Both the position numbers and the translations under genes were made by a program. From Candidatus Tisiphia endosymbiont of Beris chalybata (GTDB taxonomy: Bacteria > Pseudomonadota > Alphaproteobacteria > Rickettsiales > Rickettsiaceae), in assembly GCF_964026555.1 (NCBI RefSeq), contig NZ_OZ032159.1:1116001-1180000 (forward strand): a stretch of 64,000 nucleotides of DNA, written 5' to 3'. Shown in pieces: positions 20,070 to 28,272 of the stretch. Position 1 is the first letter of the stretch. The number at the start of each line of letters is the position of its first letter. The notes beneath the pieces were generated by a model, which made no database searches, was not told the DNA's origin, and saw only the letters and a program-made list of their open reading frames with translations.

Positions 20070-20148
20070 AAAGTTTAAAATAAACTTGTGATTAATCAAA
20101 GATTAGGTTAGTCTTTTTTTTAAGATAATAAATTAATTTTTAAGTACA

Positions 20149-20331
20149 ATGACAAGAATGTTAAAAGTTATCCTCTTCTTTGCACTGCTTTTACAATTAC
20201 TCTCGTGCACGCCCGGGGCTCCCTATGAAATAAAAAGTCCTTGCGTATCAATTGAGCCAATAGAAGGAGCTCCTACTTTTGGAAATCCATGTGTTCGGAG
20301 ACCCGTTAATTTAAAGAACGATATAGTCTAA
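20149..20331 (+). CDS. Small lipoprotein, conserved rickettsial type (DUF2706-like)
   Basis: 60 residues: signal peptide VILFFALLLQLLSC with a lipobox Cys at residue 20, followed by a 40-residue mature part containing TPGAPYEIKSPCVS and GNPCVRRPVNLK. Two further Cys could form a disulfide in the periplasm. From memory, small rickettsial lipoproteins with the NPC.RRPVN ending exist (DUF2706), but I cannot confirm this. It follows the PilO-like gene by 79 bases, after a T-rich stretch at 20112-20119, and converges with the deformylase gene, whose stop is 2 bases away. Confidence 0.6.
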   Translation: MTRMLKVILFFALLLQLLSCTPGAPYEIKSPCVSIEPIEGAPTFGNPCVRRPVNLKNDIV

Positions 20332-20333
20332 AA

Positions 20334-21200
20334 TTACTCTCTTTCTGCTAGAGCTTCTCCATATAATGGTACATCAGTATCTGACGCCGTCATTAAGTTA
20401 TTATATAATTGTTTATCTTCAGGGTGTGCCTTAAAATGTTCAGCTAAAACTTTCTGCAGTGCCTTATCTTCTGCTATCTCCCTTTTAGATCTGGACAATG
20501 TCTCGTTGGTAGTTAAACAAGGGATATTTGTTCCGATTCTGTCTGGAGGAGTCTTATTTTTATTTGCTGTTTTAGCCTCCGCTGGATCAAGATAAAAGTC
20601 TGTAGCTTCCGTAAAACAATCACCTGTAAACCAGTTATTTACAGCATCTATATAAGTCCCTCTGGTTGCTAAGTGATTAATTTCATGTTGACAAATTACT
20701 GCAGAGTGACCTGGATATTTTTTAACCTGAAGCTGTAGATCAGGGAGTGAGTAAAAAGCAATGAGGACTTCGTCATAAGTGTCCACCCATGCTCCCTTGG
20801 CTCCTATAGCACTTAAACAGCCATGAGCAAAACCTGTTTTTTCTACGCTATGTCCTACTATTACAGGATTAACAAATGCTTCCTCGGGTACATAAAGTGC
20901 TGGGTCTGCATCTTCACGCTTTATAACAAAAATAGCGTAAGGATTTGTAGCTTCGCCTACTTTCTGCAGCTGGTTATGAGCAAGTCCTATGCCACAACTT
21001 TTCATATCTGTAAACATCTTATCAATGATGTCCCTAGCTTCTGCCTTATTTGTATCAGTGATAGGAAATTTTATAACTGGTTGATTAAAATAATTAGTTT
21101 TTGCTTCTAATTCATTAGTAGCTCTTTGTTCAAAATAAACCTCAGTCTCACCATTTGGCTCATTCGTTGGAAACTTCTTTGTATTTGATACTATACGCAT
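20334..21200 (-). CDS. Divergent peptide deformylase-like protein
   Basis: 288 residues, longer than standard deformylase (about 170-190). The three deformylase motifs are present in order: GIGLAHNQ (normal GxGLAAxQ), FAHGCLSA (normal EGCLS, with the Cys metal ligand kept but Glu replaced by His) and CQHEINHLATRGTYID (HExxH intact). So metal binding is preserved and motif 2 is altered. The C-terminal 80 residues (about 208-288) are an extra charged tail rich in Lys and Glu. It probably removes formyl groups or has drifted to another substrate. The main deformylase should be elsewhere. The start at 21200 is ATG. Confidence 0.7.
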   Translation of the reverse strand: MRIVSNTKKFPTNEPNGETEVYFEQRATNELEAKTNYFNQPVIKFPITDTNKAEARDIIDKMFTDMKSCGIGLAHNQLQKVGEATNPYAIFVIKREDADPALYVPEEAFVNPVIVGHSVEKTGFAHGCLSAIGAKGAWVDTYDEVLIAFYSLPDLQLQVKKYPGHSAVICQHEINHLATRGTYIDAVNNWFTGDCFTEATDFYLDPAEAKTANKNKTPPDRIGTNIPCLTTNETLSRSKREIAEDKALQKVLAEHFKAHPEDKQLYNNLMTASDTDVPLYGEALAERE

Positions 21201-21268
21201 AGCTTTGCCTATTTTTTTACAGAAAGTTAATTATAATAGGTCAGGTTAAATTTGCAATAAACTTCTTA

Positions 21269-21991
21269 ATGACTATATTAATTATGTATAAAATTTATAA
21301 ATATATTACAGATTACATCTTACCGTCTAGGTGCGCTTCTTGTGCTGAAATAATCTATAGTAATGAAGATTTTTGCTCTAATTGCTGGAAAAAGCTTCAC
21401 TTTATTACTAAGCCTTATTGTGTTATTTGTGGCCGCCCCTTCAACATATCAATTCTAGAAGGAATGAAGTGCGGAAAATGTCTCCAGGCTAATCATTATT
21501 ATGATTTAGCTCGTAGCTTGATTAAATTTGATGAGTATAGTAAAAAAATTATTCATAATTTTAAATATAAAGATAAGACTAGTTTAGCTAAAACTTTTAC
21601 TAAATTACTTTATAATCAATATCAACATGAACTGCATGGTATTGATTATATTATTCCCGTTCCAATGAATAGGTTTAAAAGGTTATTTAGAATGTATAAC
21701 CCAGCTTTAATTTTAGCTTTAGAAATAAGTAAGAGAATAAGAACGTCAGTGGTTCCAGGGATGTTAATTAAAACGAAATGGACTAAAGCTCAAACTTATT
21801 TATCTAAAAATGAACGAGAAAAAAATTTGGCTGGGAGTATTATTATGAATAAAAAATATCAAATTAATGGTAAGAGAATATTGTTGATAGATGATGTATT
21901 AACTACAGGGACCACCATTAATAAATGTGCTAAAATATTAAAAGCTGCGGGAGCGCGGTATGTTGTTGTTATGACCATAGCTATGACATAA
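21269..21991 (+). CDS. comF: ComF-family phosphoribosyltransferase-like protein
   Basis: 240 residues. The N-terminal 75 residues hold paired cysteines (RCASCAEI, FCSNCW, YCVICGRPF, CGKC), the double zinc finger of ComF proteins. The C-terminal domain is a type I phosphoribosyltransferase with the PRPP loop RILLIDDVLTTGTTINKC near residue 205. ComF proteins are linked to DNA uptake and to amidophosphoribosyl-like chemistry; the reaction is uncertain. An alternative ATG at 21284 gives MYKIYKYITDYILPSRC, which may be the better start. It stands alone between the deformylase-like gene (divergent) and a repeat-filled gap. Confidence 0.85.
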   Translation: MTILIMYKIYKYITDYILPSRCASCAEIIYSNEDFCSNCWKKLHFITKPYCVICGRPFNISILEGMKCGKCLQANHYYDLARSLIKFDEYSKKIIHNFKYKDKTSLAKTFTKLLYNQYQHELHGIDYIIPVPMNRFKRLFRMYNPALILALEISKRIRTSVVPGMLIKTKWTKAQTYLSKNEREKNLAGSIIMNKKYQINGKRILLIDDVLTTGTTINKCAKILKAAGARYVVVMTIAMT

Positions 21992-22011
21992 AAATTCATT
22001 AGACTTCTTTC

Positions 22012-22119
22012 CTATAGTCACTTAGGCTGAATTAGATACTAGGCGCGAGGAGTGAAGCCTAGGAGATACTAGGTAAGCGACGAGCAACAACGTAGTTAGT
22101 TTAACCTAAGTGACTATAG
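22012..22119 (-). repeat. Family C palindromic element, copy 1
   Basis: The ends CTATAGTCACTTAGG and CCTAAGTGACTATAG are perfect inverted repeats around a conserved centre (GCGCGAGGAGTGAAGCCTAG, GCGACGAGCAACAACGTAG). Same unit, opposite orientation, at 40593-40700 and 52692-52799. Confidence 0.85.
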
Positions 22120-22216
22120 CTCGCATCGCGCAGGGAACTGAAGGAGATGAGGCGCGCAAAACCGTAGCGTACTTAGGTGCAACGCAGGATTTGAGCCTAG
22201 ATTCATTGTCCCAATT

Positions 22217-22380
22217 ATACTCGGTGAACTTCAAGAATTGGCGTCGTCGTGCCTTAAAGACTGCGCTCCTTGCGTACTAATATGTACGCTCCGGTGCGCG
22301 ACTTTGACCCTCCTTGCTCTTCTTGAAGTTGATTCTATCGTCTACCAACTCTTCAGGTACGAACAGTATACCAGCTCGAT
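22217..22380 (-). repeat. Family G element, copy 2
   Basis: Inverted copy of 17672-17825: CTTCAAGAATTGGCGTCGTC at the left, CTACCAACTCTTCAGGTACG at the right. Together with family C at 22012 it fills the 21992-22420 gap; about 22120-22216 is repeat-like debris. Confidence 0.7.
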
Positions 22381-22420
22381 ACACGTCTTAAAAGCAGTCT
22401 ATTAAAAAGTGGAGGATTGA

Positions 22421-22948
22421 ATGCCTAAAGTTGATAAGATAAAAGGGGATATCCCCCCTAGAATAAAAATGTCGCCATTGCTTACTGCAGTAAAGCGCGC
22501 AGAAATATGTATTTATTTCTGCCAGCAATTATATCCGGAATTAATAAAAAGCCAGGAAATTATTGATCGCTATAAAGAACTGCTTATTCGTGAATTTGAG
22601 AAAGTCGACTTAAGTGAGGATATTCCTGAGCTAATTAAAACTAATAATGAGGCTATTACATTTAAATTTTATTATGCCCTTGCTCTTAAGCATACGATTA
22701 TACGAAGCAAAGCTAAAACTCCTGAGTTTCTTCAGAATGCAGAAGATATTAAATCATTTCATGACATATTTTTGCAACAATGGTATGATAAATCCTCTTC
22801 TTTTTCTTTTAGCCCTATCGCTGCCAAGTTAGCAAGAGGAGAGATTATTAAGAGCATTTTGATAGGTTATACCTTACCTGTAATAGAGGAGTCTTTAGAT
22901 TCGTTATTAATAGGAAAACTAAATTGTGTTGACCACCCACATTTTTGA
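22421..22948 (+). CDS. Unknown 175-residue protein
   Basis: I do not recognise it. It has a clear ribosome site (GTGGAGG, 7 bases before ATG) and ends at a hairpin. It is predicted mostly helical and has no signal peptide or membrane helix. The stretch about residues 23-60 (VKRAEICIYFCQQLYPELIK...YKELLIREF) is amphipathic. There are three Cys residues. It is flanked by repeats and has no operon partner, so the context gives no role. The good start signal and normal amino-acid use support a real gene. Confidence 0.6.
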   Translation: MPKVDKIKGDIPPRIKMSPLLTAVKRAEICIYFCQQLYPELIKSQEIIDRYKELLIREFEKVDLSEDIPELIKTNNEAITFKFYYALALKHTIIRSKAKTPEFLQNAEDIKSFHDIFLQQWYDKSSSFSFSPIAAKLARGEIIKSILIGYTLPVIEESLDSLLIGKLNCVDHPHF

Positions 22949-22984
22949 ATAACTTAGCTCAAAAATTTATCTAAGTTATTTTAA
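22948..22984 (+). terminator. Hairpin at the end of the 175-residue gene
   Basis: The arms AATAACTTAG (22948-22957) and CTAAGTTATT (22971-22980) are exact complements, followed by TTAAT. It begins at the last base of the TGA stop, a good position for intrinsic termination. Confidence 0.55.
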
Positions 22985-23138
22985 TGAATATTTCTTATCA
23001 TTTTAATAATACTTATTAAAAAATTAACTTCTGCTTGACCCATGTCCCTTTATTAGTTAAATACTATTAAGCAATATAATTTTAAGTTGTGTTGTGTGAT
23101 ATTTATAGTTTAAATTAATAAAATTGTAGGAATTTTTT

Positions 23139-23402
23139 ATGGGTAAAGAAGGGAAAATAGAAGTGGTCCATCATAATCTTGAACATGCAAATATTACAGG
23201 AGAAGACACGGGTATAATAGGCTTGCACTGGATTAAATTTTGGTTAAAAGCAGGAACTAAAAATCTAGCGCAACAGGTAAATGATCATGCAATGGAAATA
23301 GTAGCAGAGAATTGGGGTGTTATGAGCTTAATTCAGGCAAAAGAAAGAGACGAAGTGGTAATGGGAGATAATGATAGCACCATGCAAGGTGACATCTATT
23401 AG
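23139..23402 (+). CDS. Unknown 87-residue protein
   Basis: I do not recognise it. The ATG has AGGA 9 bases upstream (TGTAGGAATTTTTTATGG). The sequence is acidic with a central WIKFWLKAGTKNLAQQVNDHAME, possibly an amphipathic helix, and has no membrane segment. It converges with ileS; a hairpin at 23466-23494 lies between them. It could be a small regulatory or adaptor protein, but nothing in the sequence shows this. Confidence 0.5.
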   Translation: MGKEGKIEVVHHNLEHANITGEDTGIIGLHWIKFWLKAGTKNLAQQVNDHAMEIVAENWGVMSLIQAKERDEVVMGDNDSTMQGDIY

Positions 23403-23465
23403 GTTTGCGCCTCTATTCCAGTAAATTATTATAATTACTAAAGGCTTTACCGTAAATCTTGCGGC

Positions 23466-23494
23466 AGTTACCAATTATTTTACAATTGGTAACT
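23466..23494. terminator. Hairpin between convergent genes
   Basis: The arms AGTTACCAATT (23466-23476) and AATTGGTAACT (23484-23494) are perfect, with a 7-base loop. It lies between the 87-residue gene and the ileS stop, so it may end both transcripts; T tracts are weak. Confidence 0.5.
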
Positions 23495-23510
23495 AAAGGT
23501 GACGTAGTTT

Positions 23511-26500
23511 TCAAGCCATTTTAACCCGTATGATGACTGGTTGGGAATTTAATTCAATATTAGCTTCATAATCTGGGGAAATATTAGTGGCAAATTCACT
23601 TAATGTTTGCTCATTAATAAAGTTACTATAGTGATGAATTATGGTTTTTAGTATAGGATCGCTGATAATTTCCAGGTAAATCCGGTCGCTCATTTCAAAA
23701 TTAGCTTCTTTTCTTGTTTGTTGAATGAAACGGACTAGATCTCTTGCCAACCCTTCTTCAAATAGCTCTTGTGAAATCTCTAAATCTAATATTATTAACG
23801 CTTGGTTACCTGTTAGAGCTCTACTATTTTTGTTGTTCTTAGGCTCTAAAATTAACGAAAATTCGTCGCTAGTTAACTGCTCGCCAGCTATTAATAAATA
23901 TTCACCTTCAACTTGCCATTGATGCTTTTTAGAAGCGGTAATAATATCCTTCACTTTAGAGGGTAGCCGCTTGCCAAGGCTTGGGAAATTAATAGATAAT
24001 TTATAGTCGGCATGATTTGCTAAATCCTCTTCATAAATTATTTTTTTAACATTAATTTCTTCTTTAATTAGCTCCTCAAATTTTTCAAATGTTATACTAT
24101 TGATATTGACAATTGTCAGGCTGTTAAGTGGTTGACGAATGCGGATATTCTCCGTATTTCTGATAAATAAAGCATTGGTACAAATATCTAATACTTGGTC
24201 CATATTCTGCACTAAATTATAATCTATATCTAACATTTTAAGCTCAGGAAAATCTGTTAAATGAACACTGCTACCTTTATGCTCTGCTCCTGTTATTCCC
24301 AAATAAATTTCCTCTGAAATTAAGGGTAATAAAGAAGCCATAGACCTAGCCATAATTTCTAAGCAACTATACAAAGTATCATAGGCACTTTTTTTATCTT
24401 GATCTTTTGCACTTTTCCAAAATCTATTCCTACTTCTTCTAATATACCAATTATTTAATACTTCAAAAAAATCAGCTATACTATTATAAGCTATCTGCGT
24501 ATCGAAATTATCTAGTCCTTGCTTGATCTTTTGCACGGCTATTTTGAGCTTTGATAATATATAACGATCGAGAATATTTGAAGAATTTAAGCTCAATTCC
24601 GCTTTAATGCTATCAGCATTAGCATACATGGTAAAGAAATGGTAAGTATTCCAAATTGGCTTTATAAATAACCGCAAAGTATCATATACCATCTGTCCAT
24701 CTTTATCGATCAATAACTCCTGGCCTTTCACTACGCTTGAAGATAACATAGTCACTCTTAAAGAATCAGAGCCATATTTATCAAATAACTCTAATGGGTC
24801 AGCATAATTATTTAAGCGCTTCGATAATTTTTGACCAGTACTATCTAATATCACTCCGTGACAAATACAGTTTAAAAAAGGAGGCTGATCAAATAGGGCA
24901 GTGGATAACACCATTAAAGTATAAAACCACCCTCTAGTTTGGGCCGAATATTCTACTATAAAGTCAGCTGGAAAATGATTCTCAAACCAGTCTTTATTTT
25001 CAAAGGGGTAATGTACTTGAGAATAGGGCATAGAGCCACTTTCAAACCAGCAGTCAAAGACATCTGTAATCCTACGCATCATTGATTTGCCAGTAGGATC
25101 GGAAGGATTTTTACGAGTTAACTGATCAATGAAAGGCCTGTGTAGATCAACTATTTTAACACCAAAATCCTCTTCCAATTCTTGTATTGAGCCATATACA
25201 TCAATTCTAGGATAGGCGGAATTATCTGATTTCCAAACCGGCAAAGGCGTTCCCCAAAATCTATTGCGACTAATTGACCAGTCTCGTGCATTTTCTAGCC
25301 ATTTGCCAAATAAATTATCTTTAATATGCAAAGGGATCCAATTAATTTGCTGATTAAGTTTTACCATTTTATTTTTAAACTCGGTAACTTTTACATACCA
25401 AGAAGGCACCGCTTTATATATAAGAGGAGTATCCGTTCTCCAGCAATGGGGATAATTATGGATATATTGCTCCGTTTTTAACCAATTTCCTTGCTTTTTC
25501 AGCTTAATAATAATTTGGTCATTTGCCTCAAACACCTGTATTCCAGCAAAATCATGCACCTCATTAGTAAATTTTCCGGAATTATCTACGGGACACACTA
25601 GCTTTATCCCATAGGATTCACATAGAATTTGATCTTCCTCGCCAAAGCCGGGAGCCATATGCACGATACCTGTACCTTCCCCTTCAACTACAAACTCGCC
25701 TGCAAGTATCTTGAAAGCTTCAGGGTGATTAGCAAAATAATCAAATAATGGCTGATAGGTTAGGTTTAATTTGACTAATTCTTCCCCTTTTATTGTAGCG
25801 TAATTTTCTTCTCCACTAACCCCTAGTTCCTGACAATACTTAGCTAAAGCGAATTTAGCTAAGATATAACAAGTGCTTCCCTTTGGTACTAAAACATATT
25901 CCATCTCCTTTCCAAGTGCTAATCCTAAGTTGGAAGGGAGAGTCCAAGGCGTGGTAGTCCAAGCCAGCATTCTATATTCAGTATATCCAGGAAAATTTGA
26001 TAATTTTTCGTTAAGTACAAAACTGATAGTGACTGCTTTATCTGTTCTCTCTCTATAAGAATTATCTAGCCTAGTTTCAAAATTAGATAAAGGAGTTTCA
26101 CAAGCCCATGAGTAAGGCATTACCCTCATTGATTCATATAATAAATCTTTTTTATATAATTCCTTAAAAGCCCAGAACACCGATTCCATAAAGTCTTTGT
26201 CCATAGTTTTATAGGAATTAGTAAAATCTACCCATCTTGCTTGCTTAGTTACATACTCATGCCATTGCTCAGCATATTTCATCACTGAAGATTTACAATG
26301 TTGGTTAAATTTCTCAATACCAAAATTAATAATTGCTGTTCTCCCAGCAATGCCTAATTCCTTTTCTGCTTGCATCTCTGCTGGTAAACCGTGGCAATCC
26401 CAACCAAAACGCCTTTCTACTCTTTTGCCTATGCTAGTTTGATAACGAGCATATACATCCTTAATAAAACCAGTGAGAAGGTGTCCATAATGAGGTAAGC

Positions 26501-26681
26501 CATTAGCAAAAGGAGGGCCATCATAGAAAACAAATTCATTGTTTATCCCCTCTTTTACCCTAGGTCTTGCCTCTATTGATTTTTGAAAAATGTTATTTTT
26601 TTGCCAATAAGTAAGTATTTTTTGTTCAATAGTAGGAAAATGCACATTAGATTTAATATCTGGATAATATTTATTAGACAT
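23511..26681 (-). CDS. ileS: Isoleucyl-tRNA synthetase
   Basis: 1056 residues, the long (eukaryote-like, mupirocin-resistant type) form found in rickettsiae. The HIGH region is PPFANGLPHYGHLLTG near residue 56, and KMSKS is GQKLSKRLNN near residue 618. The CP1 editing domain lies between, with TTPWTLPSNLGLALG. The anticodon-binding region follows with WYIRRSRNRFW. It charges tRNA-Ile and edits Val. The COQ9-like gene lies 17 bases upstream on the same strand, so both may be read from one promoter. Confidence 0.95.
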   Translation of the reverse strand: MSNKYYPDIKSNVHFPTIEQKILTYWQKNNIFQKSIEARPRVKEGINNEFVFYDGPPFANGLPHYGHLLTGFIKDVYARYQTSIGKRVERRFGWDCHGLPAEMQAEKELGIAGRTAIINFGIEKFNQHCKSSVMKYAEQWHEYVTKQARWVDFTNSYKTMDKDFMESVFWAFKELYKKDLLYESMRVMPYSWACETPLSNFETRLDNSYRERTDKAVTISFVLNEKLSNFPGYTEYRMLAWTTTPWTLPSNLGLALGKEMEYVLVPKGSTCYILAKFALAKYCQELGVSGEENYATIKGEELVKLNLTYQPLFDYFANHPEAFKILAGEFVVEGEGTGIVHMAPGFGEEDQILCESYGIKLVCPVDNSGKFTNEVHDFAGIQVFEANDQIIIKLKKQGNWLKTEQYIHNYPHCWRTDTPLIYKAVPSWYVKVTEFKNKMVKLNQQINWIPLHIKDNLFGKWLENARDWSISRNRFWGTPLPVWKSDNSAYPRIDVYGSIQELEEDFGVKIVDLHRPFIDQLTRKNPSDPTGKSMMRRITDVFDCWFESGSMPYSQVHYPFENKDWFENHFPADFIVEYSAQTRGWFYTLMVLSTALFDQPPFLNCICHGVILDSTGQKLSKRLNNYADPLELFDKYGSDSLRVTMLSSSVVKGQELLIDKDGQMVYDTLRLFIKPIWNTYHFFTMYANADSIKAELSLNSSNILDRYILSKLKIAVQKIKQGLDNFDTQIAYNSIADFFEVLNNWYIRRSRNRFWKSAKDQDKKSAYDTLYSCLEIMARSMASLLPLISEEIYLGITGAEHKGSSVHLTDFPELKMLDIDYNLVQNMDQVLDICTNALFIRNTENIRIRQPLNSLTIVNINSITFEKFEELIKEEINVKKIIYEEDLANHADYKLSINFPSLGKRLPSKVKDIITASKKHQWQVEGEYLLIAGEQLTSDEFSLILEPKNNKNSRALTGNQALIILDLEISQELFEEGLARDLVRFIQQTRKEANFEMSDRIYLEIISDPILKTIIHHYSNFINEQTLSEFATNISPDYEANIELNSQPVIIRVKMA

Positions 26682-26698
26682 ATTATAAATTTTAATTA

Positions 26699-27331
26699 TT
26701 AAGAAAATAGGCGAATAATCGGTAGGTCCACTAGCTTTGGTAATGTAAAAATACTCTTAAACTTAGAAGTTATGTTAACTATATCCGACAAAGATTCAAT
26801 AATATATTGATCCGTCTCTACACTATTTTCTGAATCATCTTGAAGATAATAAATAATTGAAGTTACATATACCCCTAATAATAAACTTCTCTTAGTGTAA
26901 TAATTATGATCTGTTGAGCGATCACCGGCATACCGCCAAATTAAATTGCAGGTACGCAACGCTATTTTAATAGCACTTATAGTATTTGTTGGCCTAGCAT
27001 AATAAATACTATTTTTTAAATGCACAAGCTTAGGTACATAATTTTTAATTCTAATTTTTAAAGCTAAAGCTATTCTGTCTTTTATTTTAATAGGTACTTC
27101 ATGTTCAGCTAATAGTTTCAACATTTTTTGATCATATTGATTTTCTAAAAAATCAATAATTTCTATTATGCCATTTGGAAAAATTATACGATGGTATCCT
27201 TCTGCAAAGCCACATTGTACTTCTGCCTCTGTTAATAACTTATCCCCCCAATCATCAAAAAATAGTAAATCTGCTAAGGCTTGGGTAAATAGCACTTTTA
27301 AGTTATGATGTTTTAGTTCAATATCGCTCAT
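26699..27331 (-). CDS. COQ9 / rpsU-divergently transcribed protein
   Basis: 210 residues, helical. It has FAEGYHRIIFPNGIIEIIDFLENQYD near the N terminus and the family core DRIALALKIRI..., followed by CNLIWRYAGDRSTDHNYYTKR. That last stretch, which matches the COQ9 signature W..AGD.S.D.N.Y.KR, is strong. Bacterial COQ9 homologues sit divergently from rpsU, exactly as here. COQ9 binds lipid and helps COQ7-type hydroxylation in ubiquinone synthesis. It fits with ubiD and ubiG in this window. Confidence 0.85.
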   Translation of the reverse strand: MSDIELKHHNLKVLFTQALADLLFFDDWGDKLLTEAEVQCGFAEGYHRIIFPNGIIEIIDFLENQYDQKMLKLLAEHEVPIKIKDRIALALKIRIKNYVPKLVHLKNSIYYARPTNTISAIKIALRTCNLIWRYAGDRSTDHNYYTKRSLLLGVYVTSIIYYLQDDSENSVETDQYIIESLSDIVNITSKFKSIFTLPKLVDLPIIRLFS

Positions 27332-27347
27332 AATTCAACTTTTCACC

Positions 27348-27376
27348 TTGACATAGAAGCTTATTATATAGATAAT
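27348..27376 (+). promoter_or_regulatory. Sigma-70 promoter of rpsU
   Basis: TTGACA (27348-27353), a 17-base spacer, then GATAAT (27371-27376). This is nearly consensus and lies 50 bases before the rpsU start, the best promoter seen in the window. Confidence 0.75.
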
Positions 27377-27425
27377 ATTAGCATCATTGCAACAATCTAT
27401 TTACACTAAAAGGGGGTAATTAAAA

Positions 27426-27626
27426 GTGATATTAGTGAATGTTCATGCGGGAAACGGCGAACAAGCGATTAAAAATTTAAAAAGAAAAATGCAAAGAGAG
27501 CTTGTGTTCCGTTCGATGAAGATGTCTCGTTTCTATGAACCCCCTTCTGTAAAGCGTGTTAGAAAAGATCAAGAAACAGAAAGAAGAAAAAGAAAAGTTG
27601 CTCGTAAACAATTAATGGAAGGTTAA
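27426..27626 (+). CDS. rpsU: 30S ribosomal protein S21
   Basis: 66 residues, very basic, with the S21 pattern EQAIKNLKRKMQRELVF and a Lys/Arg tail. The start is GTG with AAGGGGG 8 bases upstream. S21 binds the 30S subunit near the anti-Shine-Dalgarno region and helps initiation. It is divergent from the COQ9-like gene. A long imperfect hairpin (GATACTTAGGTTATCA / TGATAACTTAAGTATT, about 27654-27712) follows the stop and may end transcription. Confidence 0.95.
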   Translation: MILVNVHAGNGEQAIKNLKRKMQRELVFRSMKMSRFYEPPSVKRVRKDQETERRKRKVARKQLMEG

Positions 27627-27748
27627 TAAATTATAGAGCGATTCTACTCCTATGATACTTAGGTTATCATAAAAAATTATTCCTCTGATAACTTAAGTAT
27701 TATAATATAGTTCAAATATTTTAATAATCCGTAAAGCCTGTATAGTTA

Positions 27749-27901
27749 TTAGGTAGGGTAGTCACTTTTGTCATTACTATCTTTCTCTCCTGTCTTTTCT
27801 GTCTCTCCTATCGGAGTGCAGGTGTCAAACCCACCGTGATCGCTGGAACAATACGAATCATTGTTTGAACTACCAGTGCTTACGCTGCTGTCTTTACTCA
27901 T
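27749..27901 (-). CDS. Small Cys-containing peptide, member 1 of a tandem pair
   Basis: 50 residues, starting MSKDSSVSTGSSNNDSYC and containing SSDHGGFDTC; Ser/Asp/Gly-rich, acidic, with two Cys and no signal peptide. The ribosome site is AATGAGGATTTTATG. The same leader (AGTGAGGATTTTATG) precedes a second small ORF 64 bases upstream, and both peptides share the pattern NDS-C-S-D-G-C. Shared start signals plus a shared Cys pattern suggest a duplicated real gene and not chance. The function is unknown; it could be a modified peptide, a metal-binding peptide or a decaying small protein. Confidence 0.45.
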   Translation of the reverse strand: MSKDSSVSTGSSNNDSYCSSDHGGFDTCTPIGETEKTGEKDSNDKSDYPT

Positions 27902-27965
27902 AAAATCCTCATTATTTTGTTTTTAAAATATTTTAGAAATTCCTAAAGCTTAGCTAAAGCTAACG

Positions 27966-28079
27966 TTAAAATTCTCCTGCTTCGTGTTCTCTACAATCTC
28001 CTGTTCCACAGATATCGCTACAGGAATCGTTACCAGAGTCACTAGGATCCTCAGGATCTGCAATATTATCTTGTCTCAT
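27966..28079 (-). CDS. Small Cys-containing peptide, member 2 of a tandem pair
   Basis: 37 residues: starts MRQDNIADPEDPSDSGNDSC, then SDICGTGDCREHEAGEF. It has three Cys in a CxxxCxxxxC spacing and strong acidity. GAGGATTTTATG gives a good ribosome site identical to its neighbour's. Upstream on the minus strand there is a TTGAAT box and AT-rich -10-like sequence. It is divergent from the S9 peptidase, with 193 bases between their starts. No modification enzyme gene is adjacent, so a RiPP role is only a guess. Confidence 0.45.
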   Translation of the reverse strand: MRQDNIADPEDPSDSGNDSCSDICGTGDCREHEAGEF

Positions 28080-28272
28080 AAAATCCTCACTATTTTTAAT
28101 TTATTTAATAATATATTATATAAATTAGTAATGATCTAATAAACTAACTTATACTAATTCAAGAGTAACAATAATTTTTTCACAATGCAAGAATATTTGC
28201 ATTAAAAATGATTGAATTATTATTTATTTTCATATATTAATCTCAACTAATCATCTAAAAACAATAAGGGTT

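Noticed and set aside
20823-21110. Plus-strand frame opposite the deformylase-like gene
   Set aside because: Antisense shadow; the opposite strand carries clear deformylase motifs.
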